64,000 nucleotides of DNA from JANPBY01 sp031430645 (GTDB lineage Bacteria > Actinomycetota > Actinomycetes > DATJPE01): contig JANPBY010000101.1 of assembly GCA_031430645.1 (NCBI GenBank), positions 53,246 to 117,245 on the forward strand. The letters run 5' to 3'. The position numbers and the translations under genes were made by a program. This document shows, piece by piece, positions 40,739 through 49,776 of this stretch (position 1 is its first letter; each line of letters opens with the position of its first letter). Under the pieces are notes generated by a model that was not told where the DNA came from, did no database searches, and was given only the letters and a program-made list of their open reading frames with translations.

Positions 40739-42271
40739 GTGCCGGAAGCCGGACTCCGCAATCCGCTACGTGACCCCCGAGATCGACGCCTCCCCCAGGT
40801 GGCTGGCCCCTGTGGTCTGGTGATCTTCGGCGTCACCGGCGACCTGGCTCGCAAAAAGCTCATGCCGGCGGTTTACGACCTGGCCAACCGCGGCCTGCTA
40901 CCGCCCGGGTTCAGCCTGGTCGGCTATGCACGTCGTGACTGGGCCGATCAGGATTTCGCGCAGATCGTCCACGACTCGGTCAAGGAACACGCGCGAACGC
41001 CGTACCGCGAAGAGGTCTGGAATCAACTGAGCGAGGGCATTCGCTTCGTGGCCGGCGACTTCGCGGACGACCTGGCCTTTGCCCGTCTCCACGAGACCAT
41101 CCTCGAACTGGACTCCGCGAGAGGCACAGGAGGCAACCACGCCTTCTATCTCTCGGTGCCACCCAAGTTCTTTCCAGATGTCGTCAGGCAGCTCAAGGAG
41201 CACGGCCTCGCTGATGGCCCCGAGGGTGCTTGGCGACGCGTGGTGATCGAGAAGCCGTTCGGGCACAACCTGGAAAGCGCACGCGAACTGAACGACGTGG
41301 TGGGCGAAGTGTTCGACTCAGGGTCGGTCTTTCGGATCGACCACTATCTGGGTAAGGAGACCGTCCAGAACATCCTGGCCCTGCGCTTCGCGAACTCGCT
41401 GTTCGAGCCGATCTGGAACGCCAACTACGTCGATCACGTACAGATCACCATGGCTGAGGATGTCGGTGTCGGTGGGCGTGCGGGCTACTACGACGGCATC
41501 GGAGCTGCACGCGACGTCATCCAGAACCATCTGCTCCAGCTGCTGGCGCTCACCGCGATGGAAGAGCCCGTGTCCTTCGAAGCAGCCAATCTAAGACATG
41601 AGAAGGAGAAAGTGCTTTCCGCCGTACGGCTGCCGCACGACCTGGCGGCGCACACGGCACGAGGTCAGTATGCGGCGGGCTGGCAGGGCGGCGAACAGGT
41701 CGGCGGGTTCCTCGAAGAGGACGGCATGTCACCAACCTCAACCACCGAGACCTACGCAGCCATCCGTCTGGACATCGACACTCGCCGATGGGCGGGGGTC
41801 CCGTTCTATCTGCGCACCGGCAAACGGTTGGGGCGCCGGGTCACCGAGATCGCGGTGGTGTTCAAGCGCGCCCCCCATCTTCCGTTTGAAGCCACGGCGA
41901 CCGAGGAGCTCGGGCAGAACGCGCTGGTGATCCGGGTCCAGCCGGACGAGGGGATCTCGGTGCGCTTCGGCTCGAAGGTGCCCGGGACGGCAATGGAGGT
42001 CCGCGACGTGACGATGGACTTCTCCTACGGTGAGTCCTTTCTCGAATCGAGTCCCGAGGCCTATGAGCGGTTGATCCTCGATGTTCTGATCGGCGAGGCT
42101 CCGCTGTTCCCACGCCATGAAGAGGTCGAGCTGTCCTGGATGATCCTCGACCCCGTCGAGGAATTTTGGGCCAATCAGCCACAGCCGGAGCAGTACCCCG
42201 CCGGCACCTGGGGGCCCGCGAGCGCCGACGCCATGCTGGCCACCGACGGGCGAGTCTGGAGACGGCCATGA
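40739..42271 (+). CDS. zwf: Glucose-6-phosphate 1-dehydrogenase
   Basis: 510 residues. First oxidative step of the pentose-phosphate pathway, making NADPH. Seen: nucleotide motif FGVTGDLARKKLMPA, EKPFGHNLESA, substrate motif RIDHYLGKE (about 199-207), and ANYVDHVQITMAE with the catalytic histidine. GTG at 40739 gives the standard N-terminus; the longer frame lies in tal. It overlaps opcA by 4 bp (ATGA). Confidence 0.97.
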   Translation: MPEAGLRNPLRDPRDRRLPQVAGPCGLVIFGVTGDLARKKLMPAVYDLANRGLLPPGFSLVGYARRDWADQDFAQIVHDSVKEHARTPYREEVWNQLSEGIRFVAGDFADDLAFARLHETILELDSARGTGGNHAFYLSVPPKFFPDVVRQLKEHGLADGPEGAWRRVVIEKPFGHNLESARELNDVVGEVFDSGSVFRIDHYLGKETVQNILALRFANSLFEPIWNANYVDHVQITMAEDVGVGGRAGYYDGIGAARDVIQNHLLQLLALTAMEEPVSFEAANLRHEKEKVLSAVRLPHDLAAHTARGQYAAGWQGGEQVGGFLEEDGMSPTSTTETYAAIRLDIDTRRWAGVPFYLRTGKRLGRRVTEIAVVFKRAPHLPFEATATEELGQNALVIRVQPDEGISVRFGSKVPGTAMEVRDVTMDFSYGESFLESSPEAYERLILDVLIGEAPLFPRHEEVELSWMILDPVEEFWANQPQPEQYPAGTWGPASADAMLATDGRVWRRP

Positions 42272-43212
42272 TTCAAGATCTGCCGGACACGACAGCAGCC
42301 CGAGTAGCAGCCGCGATTGTGCAGGCGCGGCATCTAGCCGGCGTACCTGCAGTGGGCATGGTCGCCACGCTGGTCATCGTCACCGATGAGCGGGACCACT
42401 ACGACGCGCTGCGGGCTGCCCAGGAGATGTCGCGGGAGCACCCAGCCCGCATCCTGGTCAGCATCCAGCGGCCTGGCCGGGTCGCGGCCAGGTTGGACGC
42501 TGAGGTGCGCTTCCTCGGCGACTCCGGTCCTGGCGAGACCGTGGTCCTCCGGCTGCACGGAGAGCTCGCGGACCATGCTGAGTCTGTGCTCTTGCCTCTG
42601 CTCCTGCCTGATGCTCCCGTGGTCGTCTGGTGGCCCGGCACGTGTCCCCCAGTCCCCGCCGAAGACCCTGTTGGTCGGCTGGCACAACGCCGAGTGACTG
42701 ACGCCGCGGCAGCGAAGGACCCGATGGACGCACTAATGATGCGAGCCGAGGCCTACCAACCCGGTGATACTGATTTGGCCTGGACCAGGATCACCTCCTG
42801 GCGAACCCTGCTGGCCGCCGCTCTCGATCAGCCGTACGAGCCCATCCTCGCGGCTGAGGTCTCCTGCGAGTCGGGGAGCCCGAGTTCGGAGCTGCTCGCT
42901 CGATGGCTCGCCCTGAAACTGTCGGTGCCCGTGACCCGCACCCTCAGCGAGGGCCCGGGGATCACCTCCGTCATGCTCTCTAGTGGTGAGCAAGTCATCA
43001 CGATTTCCCGACCCGACGGCCGGGTGGCCGAGCTCACTCGCCCCGGCCAGCCGATGCGTGAGGTGTCCTTGATGGCGCGGGACACCGTCGAAATCATCGC
43101 CGAGGAGATGCGTCGTCTGGACCCGGACGAGGTCTATGCCGAGGTCCTGATGTCCGGTTCGCTGGATTCTGGCGGGTTGGACAACAGCCCGGACGGGTCT
43201 GGGCTGCAATGA
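42268..43212 (+). CDS. opcA: OpcA, glucose-6-phosphate dehydrogenase assembly protein
   Basis: 314 residues. Actinobacterial/cyanobacterial activator of Zwf, needed for active enzyme assembly. Seen: GMVATLVIVTDERDHYDALRAAQEMS, HPARILVSI, LPLLLPDAPVVVWWPG and LAWTRITSWRTLLAAALD (quoted in parts). Position between zwf and pgl, with 4-bp overlaps on both sides, is the standard context. Confidence 0.94.
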   Translation: MIQDLPDTTAARVAAAIVQARHLAGVPAVGMVATLVIVTDERDHYDALRAAQEMSREHPARILVSIQRPGRVAARLDAEVRFLGDSGPGETVVLRLHGELADHAESVLLPLLLPDAPVVVWWPGTCPPVPAEDPVGRLAQRRVTDAAAAKDPMDALMMRAEAYQPGDTDLAWTRITSWRTLLAAALDQPYEPILAAEVSCESGSPSSELLARWLALKLSVPVTRTLSEGPGITSVMLSSGEQVITISRPDGRVAELTRPGQPMREVSLMARDTVEIIAEEMRRLDPDEVYAEVLMSGSLDSGGLDNSPDGSGLQ

Positions 43213-43994
43213 GTAAGCAAGAGGTGGTCGTCCACCGCGATGCCGCCTTGCTCTCCGAGGCTGTTGCCGCGCGCTTGATCACCCGCATCGTTGATGCCCA
43301 ATCCTCGCAGGGCCGCGCCCACGTGTGCTTGACCGGCGGCCGCGCAGGGATCGGGGTGCTCGCTTCAGTCGCAGCCGCGCCAGCCAGAGATGCCATCGAC
43401 TGGCGACGGCTGGATCTGTGGTGGAGCGACGAGCGCTTCCTGCCCGAGGGCGCCGCCGAGCGCAATGACACCGGTGCTCGGGAGGCCTTGATCTCCCTGG
43501 TTCCGCTGGATCCGGCGCGGGTCCACTCGATGCCCACACCCCAAGGACCGGACGGCAATGATCCCGAGGCGGCCGCGGAGCGCTATGCGTCCGAGCTCGC
43601 TCGTGCTGCCGGACCCGAGGATCGTGCAGGCGTCCCAGCCTTCGACGTCTCGTTGCTGGGGGTGGGTGAGGACGCGCACGTGGCCTCGTTGTTCCCTGAG
43701 CACCCTGCGCTGTTCGAGCACGACCGTACGGTGATCGCCGTACACGGCTCGCCCAAGCCACCACCGACGCGGATCTCCTTGACGATGCCAGCCATCTGCG
43801 CGGCCCGCGAGGTCTGGCTGATTGCCGCCGGAGAGGGCAAGGCCGGCGCCATCCGACTCGCCCTCGACGAGCACGCGGGACTGCTCCAGGTTCCGGCGAC
43901 TGGCGCGCGAGGAACCCGTCGGACACTCGTGCTGCTGGACGCAGCAGCGGCCTCTCGACTCCCGAAGGGACTCGACCGGATTGCCAGCCCGTGA
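43209..43994 (+). CDS. pgl: 6-phosphogluconolactonase
   Basis: 261 residues. Hydrolyses 6-phosphogluconolactone made by Zwf. Family marks: CLTGGRAGIGVL near the N-terminus (phosphate site), WWSDERFLPEGAAERND, and LGVGEDAHVASLFP with the active-site GVGEDAH. Last gene of the operon. A 17-bp tandem repeat spans its stop codon. Confidence 0.95.
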   Translation: MSKQEVVVHRDAALLSEAVAARLITRIVDAQSSQGRAHVCLTGGRAGIGVLASVAAAPARDAIDWRRLDLWWSDERFLPEGAAERNDTGAREALISLVPLDPARVHSMPTPQGPDGNDPEAAAERYASELARAAGPEDRAGVPAFDVSLLGVGEDAHVASLFPEHPALFEHDRTVIAVHGSPKPPPTRISLTMPAICAAREVWLIAAGEGKAGAIRLALDEHAGLLQVPATGARGTRRTLVLLDAAAASRLPKGLDRIASP

Positions 43995-44021
43995 GCTGAC
44001 GCTGCCCGTGAGCTGACGCTG
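43988..44021. repeat. 17-bp tandem duplication over the pgl stop codon
   Basis: CCCGTGAGCTGACGCTG occurs twice without spacer (43988-44004 and 44005-44021). The first copy contains the pgl stop TGA. It looks like a recent replication-slippage event. Confidence 0.85.
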
Positions 44022-44037
44022 CGCCTGGGCTCAGGCG
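44022..44037. terminator. Hairpin between pgl and rbpA
   Basis: CGCCTG/CAGGCG perfect 6-bp stem with a GGCT loop, overlapping the rbpA stop codon. It stands between two convergent operons and probably serves both; no T-run. Confidence 0.4.
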
Positions 44038-44366
44038 TCGCCGCGGAGCTTGGCGAGCGCTTCGGCCAGGATTGCGTCCCCGTCGACGTCGGTGCGCCGT
44101 TCTCGCACGTAGGCCAAGTGGGTCTTGTACGGCTCGTTGCGCTGCGGCGCCGGCGGATTGGCCTTGTCGCGCGAGGCCGGATAGCCGCACTTGGGGCAGT
44201 CCCACTGTTCGGGGATGGCGGCCTCGGTGGCAAAGGATGGCCGGGTCTCGTGACCGTGTGAGCACCAGAAGGAGACTCGGTGACGAGGAGCGGAGTCACC
44301 CCGCTCGGCTTCCCCCATCGGCCCAGCGCCGACCCTGCTGCCCTTGATCGCGTTTCCGCTAGCCAT
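44031..44366 (-). CDS. rbpA: RNA polymerase-binding protein RbpA
   Basis: 111 residues, an actinobacterial general transcription activator that binds the primary sigma factor and RNA polymerase. Seen: RVSFWCSHGHETRPSFA, EQWDCPKCGYPA (zinc-type cysteines), and the C-terminal sigma-interaction region KTHLAYVRERRTDVDGDAIL. GAGGGAAG precedes the ATG. Strong marker that the source is an actinobacterium. Confidence 0.97.
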   Translation of the reverse strand: MASGNAIKGSRVGAGPMGEAERGDSAPRHRVSFWCSHGHETRPSFATEAAIPEQWDCPKCGYPASRDKANPPAPQRNEPYKTHLAYVRERRTDVDGDAILAEALAKLRGDA

Positions 44367-44378
44367 CGTCTTCCCTCG

Positions 44379-44615
44379 TCAGTAGGAGTTCTTGAGGATC
44401 AGTCCGAGCCCCACGATGGAGGTGATCCAGACCAGTCCGATGATGATGGTGAGCCGATCCAGGTTGCGCTCCGCGACCGCCGAGCCCCCAACCGAAGAGG
44501 TGGCCCCTCCGCCGAACATGTCAGACAGGCCGCCGCCCTTGCCCTTGTGCAGGAGCACAAGAACAATCATGAGCAGGCCGGAGACGACGAGCACTACACC
44601 GAGCGCGACGATCAT
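44379..44615 (-). CDS. secG: Preprotein translocase subunit SecG
   Basis: 78 residues with two membrane helices (about 3-20 and 55-74) and the conserved loop LHKGKGGGLSDMFGGG between them. Auxiliary subunit of the SecYEG channel. GGAAGGG lies upstream. Position between tpiA and rbpA is usual for actinobacteria. Confidence 0.95.
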   Translation of the reverse strand: MIVALGVVLVVSGLLMIVLVLLHKGKGGGLSDMFGGGATSSVGGSAVAERNLDRLTIIIGLVWITSIVGLGLILKNSY

Positions 44616-44677
44616 GAAAACCCTTCCGGACGTGGGCGGCGCAGACGTCGTGCCGAGGGCCGCACCCCTGATGCTAC

Positions 44678-45487
44678 CTAGTCGACGGGCTGGGCGTGGA
44701 ACCTGACGATTCGCACGAATTCGTCCACGTCCAAGCTTGCCCCGCCGACCAGTGCGCCGTCGACGTCGGTCTGAGCCATGATCGCGGCCACGTTGGACGA
44801 TTTGACCGAACCTCCGTACAAGATCCGGACGTTGTCGGCCAGGTCACCGGAGTAGAGGTCGGCGAGCCGCGTGCGGATCGCCGCACAGACCTCCTGAGCA
44901 TCTTCGGGAGTGGCTACCTCGCCCGTGCCGATGGCCCAGACCGGTTCGTAAGCGACGACGATCGTGCGGGCATGCTCGGCAGACAGTCCCTCCAAGGCGC
45001 CGTCAAGCTGGGCCAGAGTGTGCGCTACGTGGCTACCCGCCTGCCGCACCTCGAGGCCTTCGCCGATGCACACAATGGGCACCAGTGCGTTGCGGAAGGC
45101 CGCTGTGACCTTGGCACGCACGACCCGCTCGTCCTCACCGTGGTGTTGCCGACGTTCGCTGTGACCGACCGCGACGTACGTGCAACCCAGCTTCGCGAGC
45201 ATCGCCCCGGAGATCTCACCGGTAAAGGCTCCGGAGTCATGCTCGGAGAGGTCCTGGCCGCCGTAGCGCAGCTCCAGGTCGTCGCCATCCACCATGGTCT
45301 GAACCGACCGCAGGTCGGTGAAGGGCGGCAGGATGGCCACCTCCGCGCGCATGAAGTCGGCGTCAACGAGGCTGAAGGCCAGCTTCTGGGTCAAGGCGAT
45401 GGCCTCAAGGTGGTTGCAGTTCATCTTCCAGTTGCCCGCCATGAGCGGCATCCGCCCCTGGTGGGGCCGGTGGATGGGTACGGCCAT
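44678..45487 (-). CDS. tpiA: Triosephosphate isomerase
   Basis: 269 residues. Interconverts dihydroxyacetone phosphate and glyceraldehyde-3-phosphate. Seen: MAGNWKMNCNHLEA (substrate Lys), catalytic His in VAVGHSERRQ, catalytic Glu in VAYEPVWAIGTG, and the phosphate loop ILYGGSVKSSN. ATG at 45487 gives a slightly long N-terminus; the start may instead be MPLMAGNWK. Follows pgk by 5 bp. Confidence 0.96.
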   Translation of the reverse strand: MAVPIHRPHQGRMPLMAGNWKMNCNHLEAIALTQKLAFSLVDADFMRAEVAILPPFTDLRSVQTMVDGDDLELRYGGQDLSEHDSGAFTGEISGAMLAKLGCTYVAVGHSERRQHHGEDERVVRAKVTAAFRNALVPIVCIGEGLEVRQAGSHVAHTLAQLDGALEGLSAEHARTIVVAYEPVWAIGTGEVATPEDAQEVCAAIRTRLADLYSGDLADNVRILYGGSVKSSNVAAIMAQTDVDGALVGGASLDVDEFVRIVRFHAQPVD

Positions 45488-45492
45488 GGTGC

Positions 45493-46704
45493 TCAGCCCT
45501 CCAGGGCAATGAGGCCGGGGAGTTCACGGCCCTCGAGGAATTCGAGGGACGCACCGCCTCCGGTGGAGATGTGACCGAAATCCGAGTCGGCGAATCCTAG
45601 AGCGCGCACGGCCGCGGCGGAATCGCCTCCGCCGACAACGGTGAGGCCGTCGACGCGTGTGAGCGCCGCGGCCAGCGCCCGGGTCCCCGCTGCGTAGGGG
45701 GTCATCTCGAAGACCCCCATGGGTCCGTTCCAGAACACGGTGCGGGCGTCCGTTAACGCCGCTGCGAACGCCACTTGGGTGGCCGGCCCGATGTCGAGGC
45801 CCATCCGATCTGCAGGGATCGCGTCGGCGCTGAATACCGCGTGCGGCGCGTCGGCGCTGAATTCGGTGGCCGCGATCACGTCCGTCGGCAGCAGGAGCTG
45901 CACACCGCGCTCCTCAGCCTCGCTCAGAATCCCACGAACGGTGTCGAGCTGGTCAGCCTCGAGGAGACTGGTGCCGACCTCGTGGCCTTGGGCGGCGAGG
46001 AACGTGTAGGCCATTCCGCCACCGACGAGCAGCCGGTCGACGCTGCCCAACAGGTTGGCGATGACCCCCAACTTGTCTGAGACCTTGGCCCCGCCGAGGA
46101 CCACGACATAGGGCCGTTCGGGATCTTTGATGAGTCTTTGCATGACCGCTGTCTCTGCGGCGATCAGCCCGCCTGCATAGTGTGGAAGCAGCTGAGGAAC
46201 GTCGAACACGCTGGCATGCCGCCGGTGCACCGCGCCGAAGCCGTCTCCGACGTAGGCGTCAGCCAGGGCAGCCAGGCGATCGGCGAAGGCCGCCCGCTCG
46301 GCATCGTCCTTGGACGTCTCTGCCGCCTCGAACCGGAGGTTCTCGAGCAGGACGACGTCACCATCGGAGAGTGCCGCAACTGCCGACGAAGCTGCCGGGC
46401 CCGCAGTGTCGGCAGCCAGCGCAACCGGAACACCCAACAACTCGCCCAGCCGGACAGCGACCGGTCCAAGTGAAAGAGCAGGAACGATGGTGCCCTTGGG
46501 GCGTCCAAGATGGGCGCACACAACGACGCGCGCGCCGGCCTCGGACAAGCTCCGGATGGTCGGAAGGCTGGCCCGGATGCGACCGTCATCACTGATCACC
46601 CGACCGCCCGAGCTGTTCTCGCCCAGGGGCACATTCAGGTCGGAGCGAACGAGCACGCGCCGTCCGGCTACCCCCTCGGCGAGGAGAGCGTCAAGGGTGC
46701 GCAC
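45493..46704 (-). CDS. pgk: Phosphoglycerate kinase
   Basis: 403 residues. ATP-forming step of lower glycolysis. Seen: RVLVRSDLNVPL, CAHLGRPKGT, VGDGFGAVHRRHAS, VVLGGAKVSDKLGVI, and nucleotide site VGGGDSAAAVRALG with FGHISTGGGASLEFLEG. GTG at 46704 lies 3 bp after the gap stop. Middle gene of gap-pgk-tpiA. Confidence 0.97.
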   Translation of the reverse strand: MRTLDALLAEGVAGRRVLVRSDLNVPLGENSSGGRVISDDGRIRASLPTIRSLSEAGARVVVCAHLGRPKGTIVPALSLGPVAVRLGELLGVPVALAADTAGPAASSAVAALSDGDVVLLENLRFEAAETSKDDAERAAFADRLAALADAYVGDGFGAVHRRHASVFDVPQLLPHYAGGLIAAETAVMQRLIKDPERPYVVVLGGAKVSDKLGVIANLLGSVDRLLVGGGMAYTFLAAQGHEVGTSLLEADQLDTVRGILSEAEERGVQLLLPTDVIAATEFSADAPHAVFSADAIPADRMGLDIGPATQVAFAAALTDARTVFWNGPMGVFEMTPYAAGTRALAAALTRVDGLTVVGGGDSAAAVRALGFADSDFGHISTGGGASLEFLEGRELPGLIALEG

Positions 46705-46707
46705 CGG

Positions 46708-47712
46708 CTAGAGGGTGACGCCGACGTAGCAAACGAGGTCTACGAGACGGTTGCTGTAGCCCCACTCGTTGTCGTACCAGCCGACGACCTTGGCCGTGTT
46801 GCCCATTACGTGGGTCAACCCGGCGTCAAAGATGCACGACGCAGGTGACGTGACGATGTCGGTTGAGACAATCGGGTCTTCGGTGTATTCGAGGATGCCT
46901 TTGAGCGGACCGTCTGCTGCGGACTTGATCGCTGCATTGATCTCGTCCTTGGTCGCCGCTCGGGTCAGCGTCACGGTCAGGTCCGTCGCCGAGCCGGTCG
47001 GGACCGGGACCCGCATTGCATAGCCGTCCAGCTTGCCCTTGAGCTCGGGCATCACGAGCCCGATCGCCTTCGCGGCACCAGTCGTCGTCGGAATCATGTT
47101 GAGGGCGGCTGCGCGGGCCCGACGCAGGTCGGAGTGCGGGAAGTCAAGGATCGGCTGATCGTTCGTGTAGGCATGGATGGTCGTCATCAGCCCGTGTTCG
47201 ATGCCGAACGTCTCGTGGATGACCTTGGCCATCGGCCCGAGGCAGTTAGTGGTGCAGGAGGCGTTGGAGATCACTGTGTGAAGCTTTGGATCGTACTGAG
47301 TCTCGTTGACGCCCATGACGACCGTGACGTCCTCGTTCTTGGCCGGCGCGGAGATGATGACCTTCTTCGCACCCCCGTCGACGTGAGCACGCGCCTTTTG
47401 GGCATCAGTGAAGTGACCGGTGGACTCGATGACGATGTCGACTCCGAGATCCCCCCAGGGCAGCGCCGCGGGGTCACGCTCCGCGAGGGCCCTGATGGTC
47501 CTGCCTCCGACAACGATTGCGTCGTCCGTTGCGACAACTTCCTGACCCAGCCGGCCAAGGATCGAGTCGTACTTCAACAGGTGAGCCAGCGTCTTGTTGT
47601 CGGTGAGGTCATTGACTCCGACGATCTCGATGTCGGCGCCCGAGACCTGCACGGCGCGATAGAAGTTGCGGCCGATGCGGCCAAAGCCGTTGATGCCGAC
47701 ACGTACGGTCAC
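46708..47712 (-). CDS. gap: Glyceraldehyde-3-phosphate dehydrogenase
   Basis: 334 residues. NAD-binding GINGFGRIGRNFYRA, catalytic Cys in SNASCTTNCLGP, and WYDNEWGYSNRL near the end. Asp in GVNDLTDNKTL is consistent with NAD preference. GTG start with AAGGA 6 nt upstream; a TAGAGT hexamer at 47779-47784 (minus) is a candidate -10 box with a leader of roughly 60 nt. First gene of the lower glycolytic operon. Confidence 0.97.
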   Translation of the reverse strand: MTVRVGINGFGRIGRNFYRAVQVSGADIEIVGVNDLTDNKTLAHLLKYDSILGRLGQEVVATDDAIVVGGRTIRALAERDPAALPWGDLGVDIVIESTGHFTDAQKARAHVDGGAKKVIISAPAKNEDVTVVMGVNETQYDPKLHTVISNASCTTNCLGPMAKVIHETFGIEHGLMTTIHAYTNDQPILDFPHSDLRRARAAALNMIPTTTGAAKAIGLVMPELKGKLDGYAMRVPVPTGSATDLTVTLTRAATKDEINAAIKSAADGPLKGILEYTEDPIVSTDIVTSPASCIFDAGLTHVMGNTAKVVGWYDNEWGYSNRLVDLVCYVGVTL

Positions 47713-47778
47713 TGAGCGTCCTTTCGTACGTCGGATGCGTCCGAACGCGACCCGACGGCGGTCGTTGCCTTCGCCAAA

Positions 47779-47784
47779 ACTCTA
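47779..47784 (-). promoter_or_regulatory. Candidate -10 box (TAGAGT) of the gap operon
   Basis: TAGAGT on the minus strand about 67 nt upstream of the gap start. It sits at the edge of a small hairpin (47784-47798). No clear -35 box is seen. Confidence 0.3.
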
Positions 47785-47827
47785 TCCCTGGAAGGGATGG
47801 CCCCGGCGAGGGGTCCGCTGGGCGGAC
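47784..47827. terminator. Two tandem short hairpins after whiA
   Basis: ATCCCT-GGA-AGGGAT at 47784-47798 and GTCCGC-TGG-GCGGAC at 47813-47827, both perfect 6-bp stems with 3-nt loops, within 60 bp downstream of the whiA stop. Likely whiA termination and separation from the gap promoter. Confidence 0.4.
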
Positions 47828-47842
47828 ACGAGGCTGAGACGA

Positions 47843-48823
47843 TCAGGTCTGCATCATGTCCGGCGTGAGGTTCGCCTCGGTGTTCGGGATTCCGAGGTCT
47901 TCAGCCTTCTTGTCAGCCATCGCCAGCAGTCGACGGATGCGCCCGGCGACGGCGTCCTTGGTCATCGGTGGGTCGGCGAGAGCCCCCAACTCCTCGAGAC
48001 TCGCTTGCCCGTGAGCCAACCGCAGCTTGCCCGCGGCCGCGAGATGGTCGGGGATGTCATCCCCCAGGATCTCCATCGCCCGCTGGACCCGCGATCCCGC
48101 GGCGACTGCGGCGCGCGCCGAGCGGCGAAGGTTGGCGTCGTCGAAGTTGGCGAGCCGGTTTGCTGTCGCACGCACCTCGCGCCGCATGCGGCGCTCTTCC
48201 CAGGCCATGACGCATTCATGGGCGCCAAGCCGCGCGAGCAGCGCGCTGATCGCGTCACCGTCGCGGACGACCACTCGGTCCACACCTCGGACCTCACGGG
48301 CCTTGGACGGGATCCCCATCCGGCGAGCTGCCCCGACCAGCGCCAGGGCCGCTTCCGGGCCGGGACACGTGATCTCGAGTGCCGACGATCGACCCGGCTC
48401 GGTAAGGGAGCCGTGAGCGAGGAAAGCGCCGCGCCAGGCAGCCTCCACATCGGCAACTGATCCGGACACAACCTGAGGAGGCAGACCGCGAACAGGCCGG
48501 CCGCGGGTGTCCAACAACCCGGTCTGCCGGGCGAGTGCCTCACCGTCCTTGACGATCCGCACGACGTAGCGGTTGCCGCGCCTGATCCCCGCGGGAGCAA
48601 CAACGGCAATCTCGCTCGCGTGGCCATAGATCTCGGCGATGTCACGCCGCAGCCGGCGTGCTACGGACCCGGTGTCGAGCTCGGCCTCCACCACGATCCG
48701 CCCAGCGACGATGTGCAGGCCGCCAGCGAAACGCAGCATCGCCGAGACCTCCGCCTTTCGGCAGGAGGGAGAGGTGACGACGACTCGGGACAACTCGTCC
48801 TTCACCGCGGAGGTCATCGCCAT
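47843..48823 (-). CDS. whiA: DNA-binding protein WhiA
   Basis: 326 residues. Homing-endonuclease-like (LAGLIDADG) N-terminal fold without nuclease residues, and a C-terminal HTH (ELGALADPPMTKDAVAGRIRR). Seen also: SCRKAEVSAMLRFAGGLH near the N-terminus. In Streptomyces WhiA activates sporulation septation genes; in non-sporulating relatives it affects growth and division. Overlaps yvcK by 10 bp in the conserved rapZ-yvcK-whiA cluster. Confidence 0.95.
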   Translation of the reverse strand: MAMTSAVKDELSRVVVTSPSCRKAEVSAMLRFAGGLHIVAGRIVVEAELDTGSVARRLRRDIAEIYGHASEIAVVAPAGIRRGNRYVVRIVKDGEALARQTGLLDTRGRPVRGLPPQVVSGSVADVEAAWRGAFLAHGSLTEPGRSSALEITCPGPEAALALVGAARRMGIPSKAREVRGVDRVVVRDGDAISALLARLGAHECVMAWEERRMRREVRATANRLANFDDANLRRSARAAVAAGSRVQRAMEILGDDIPDHLAAAGKLRLAHGQASLEELGALADPPMTKDAVAGRIRRLLAMADKKAEDLGIPNTEANLTPDMMQT

Positions 48824-49776
48824 GGGGCGATCCTGCCACGACCGGTCAAGGCCGTGAACGCCCCGCCTAGGAGTAAGGGGTCGTGACGAGGGCTGCCGTC
48901 CACGAGGGCGACCGGTACGAGCATGAGCTCGGACCCAAGTGCGTCACACAATCGCGCCAGGGCAGCGCGGTTGGGGACGGCCCGCGGGTCGGCGATCACC
49001 GCGTCCAGGCGCAGATCAGGCGCGTGCGCCGCCAAGACCTCGAGGTGCATCTCAGGTGAGAAGCCGTCGGTCTCCCCTGGCTGGGACTGGAGGTTGAGAA
49101 CGACCACTCGTCTCGCCGACGAACCGACGAGTGCGGCCCTGAGATCCGGTACGAGCAGGTGCGGGATCACCGAGGTGAACCACGACCCGGGGCCGAACAC
49201 GAGCCAATCGGCCTCCTCGACTGCAGCCACCGTCTCCGGGCACACCGGAGGCGCCTCTGGGACAAGGCGCACAGCCGCGACCCGGCCGCGGGCCGAGGCC
49301 ACCTCAACCTGTCCGCGCACCACCCGCACGCCCGAGGCCGCGTCGGGGTCCAGAATGTCGGCCTCGATCTCGAGAGGTACGGCTGCCATCGGCAGCACCC
49401 GCCCCTCGGCACCCAGCAGCCGAGCCACCCAGTCCAGGCCGTCGACCGTCTCGTGGGTCTCCCACAAGGCCGCGATCAGCAGGTTGCCGAGCGAGTGACC
49501 AGCGAGGTCTCCTGTCCCGGAGAACCGATGTTGGAGGACCTCGCTCCACGTGCGGCCCCAGGCATCGTCGCGGCACAAGGCCGCCAAGGCCATCCGCAGG
49601 TCGCCCGGGGGGAGAATGCCGAACTCCTCACGCAACCGGCCGCTCGAGCCCCCGTCATCGGCAACGGTCACCACTGCGGTCAGCCGATCAGTCACCTGCC
49701 GGAGCGCAGTGAGCGTGGCAGCCAGGCCGTGACCGCCTCCGAGGGCGACGACCGCCGGCCCGGCTTCATCTCTCAC
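48814..49776 (-). CDS. YvcK/CofD-like gluconeogenesis factor
   Basis: 320 residues. GGGHGLAATLTALR at the N-terminus, VTVADDGGSSGRLREEFG and VFGPGSWFTSVIPHLLVP are hallmark YvcK sequences; the fold is related to CofD phospholactate transferases. YvcK binds UDP-sugars and links carbon metabolism to cell-wall synthesis in Gram-positives. GTG at 49776 overlaps the rapZ stop by 4 bp. Confidence 0.94.
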   Translation of the reverse strand: MRDEAGPAVVALGGGHGLAATLTALRQVTDRLTAVVTVADDGGSSGRLREEFGILPPGDLRMALAALCRDDAWGRTWSEVLQHRFSGTGDLAGHSLGNLLIAALWETHETVDGLDWVARLLGAEGRVLPMAAVPLEIEADILDPDAASGVRVVRGQVEVASARGRVAAVRLVPEAPPVCPETVAAVEEADWLVFGPGSWFTSVIPHLLVPDLRAALVGSSARRVVVLNLQSQPGETDGFSPEMHLEVLAAHAPDLRLDAVIADPRAVPNRAALARLCDALGSELMLVPVALVDGSPRHDPLLLGGAFTALTGRGRIAPWR

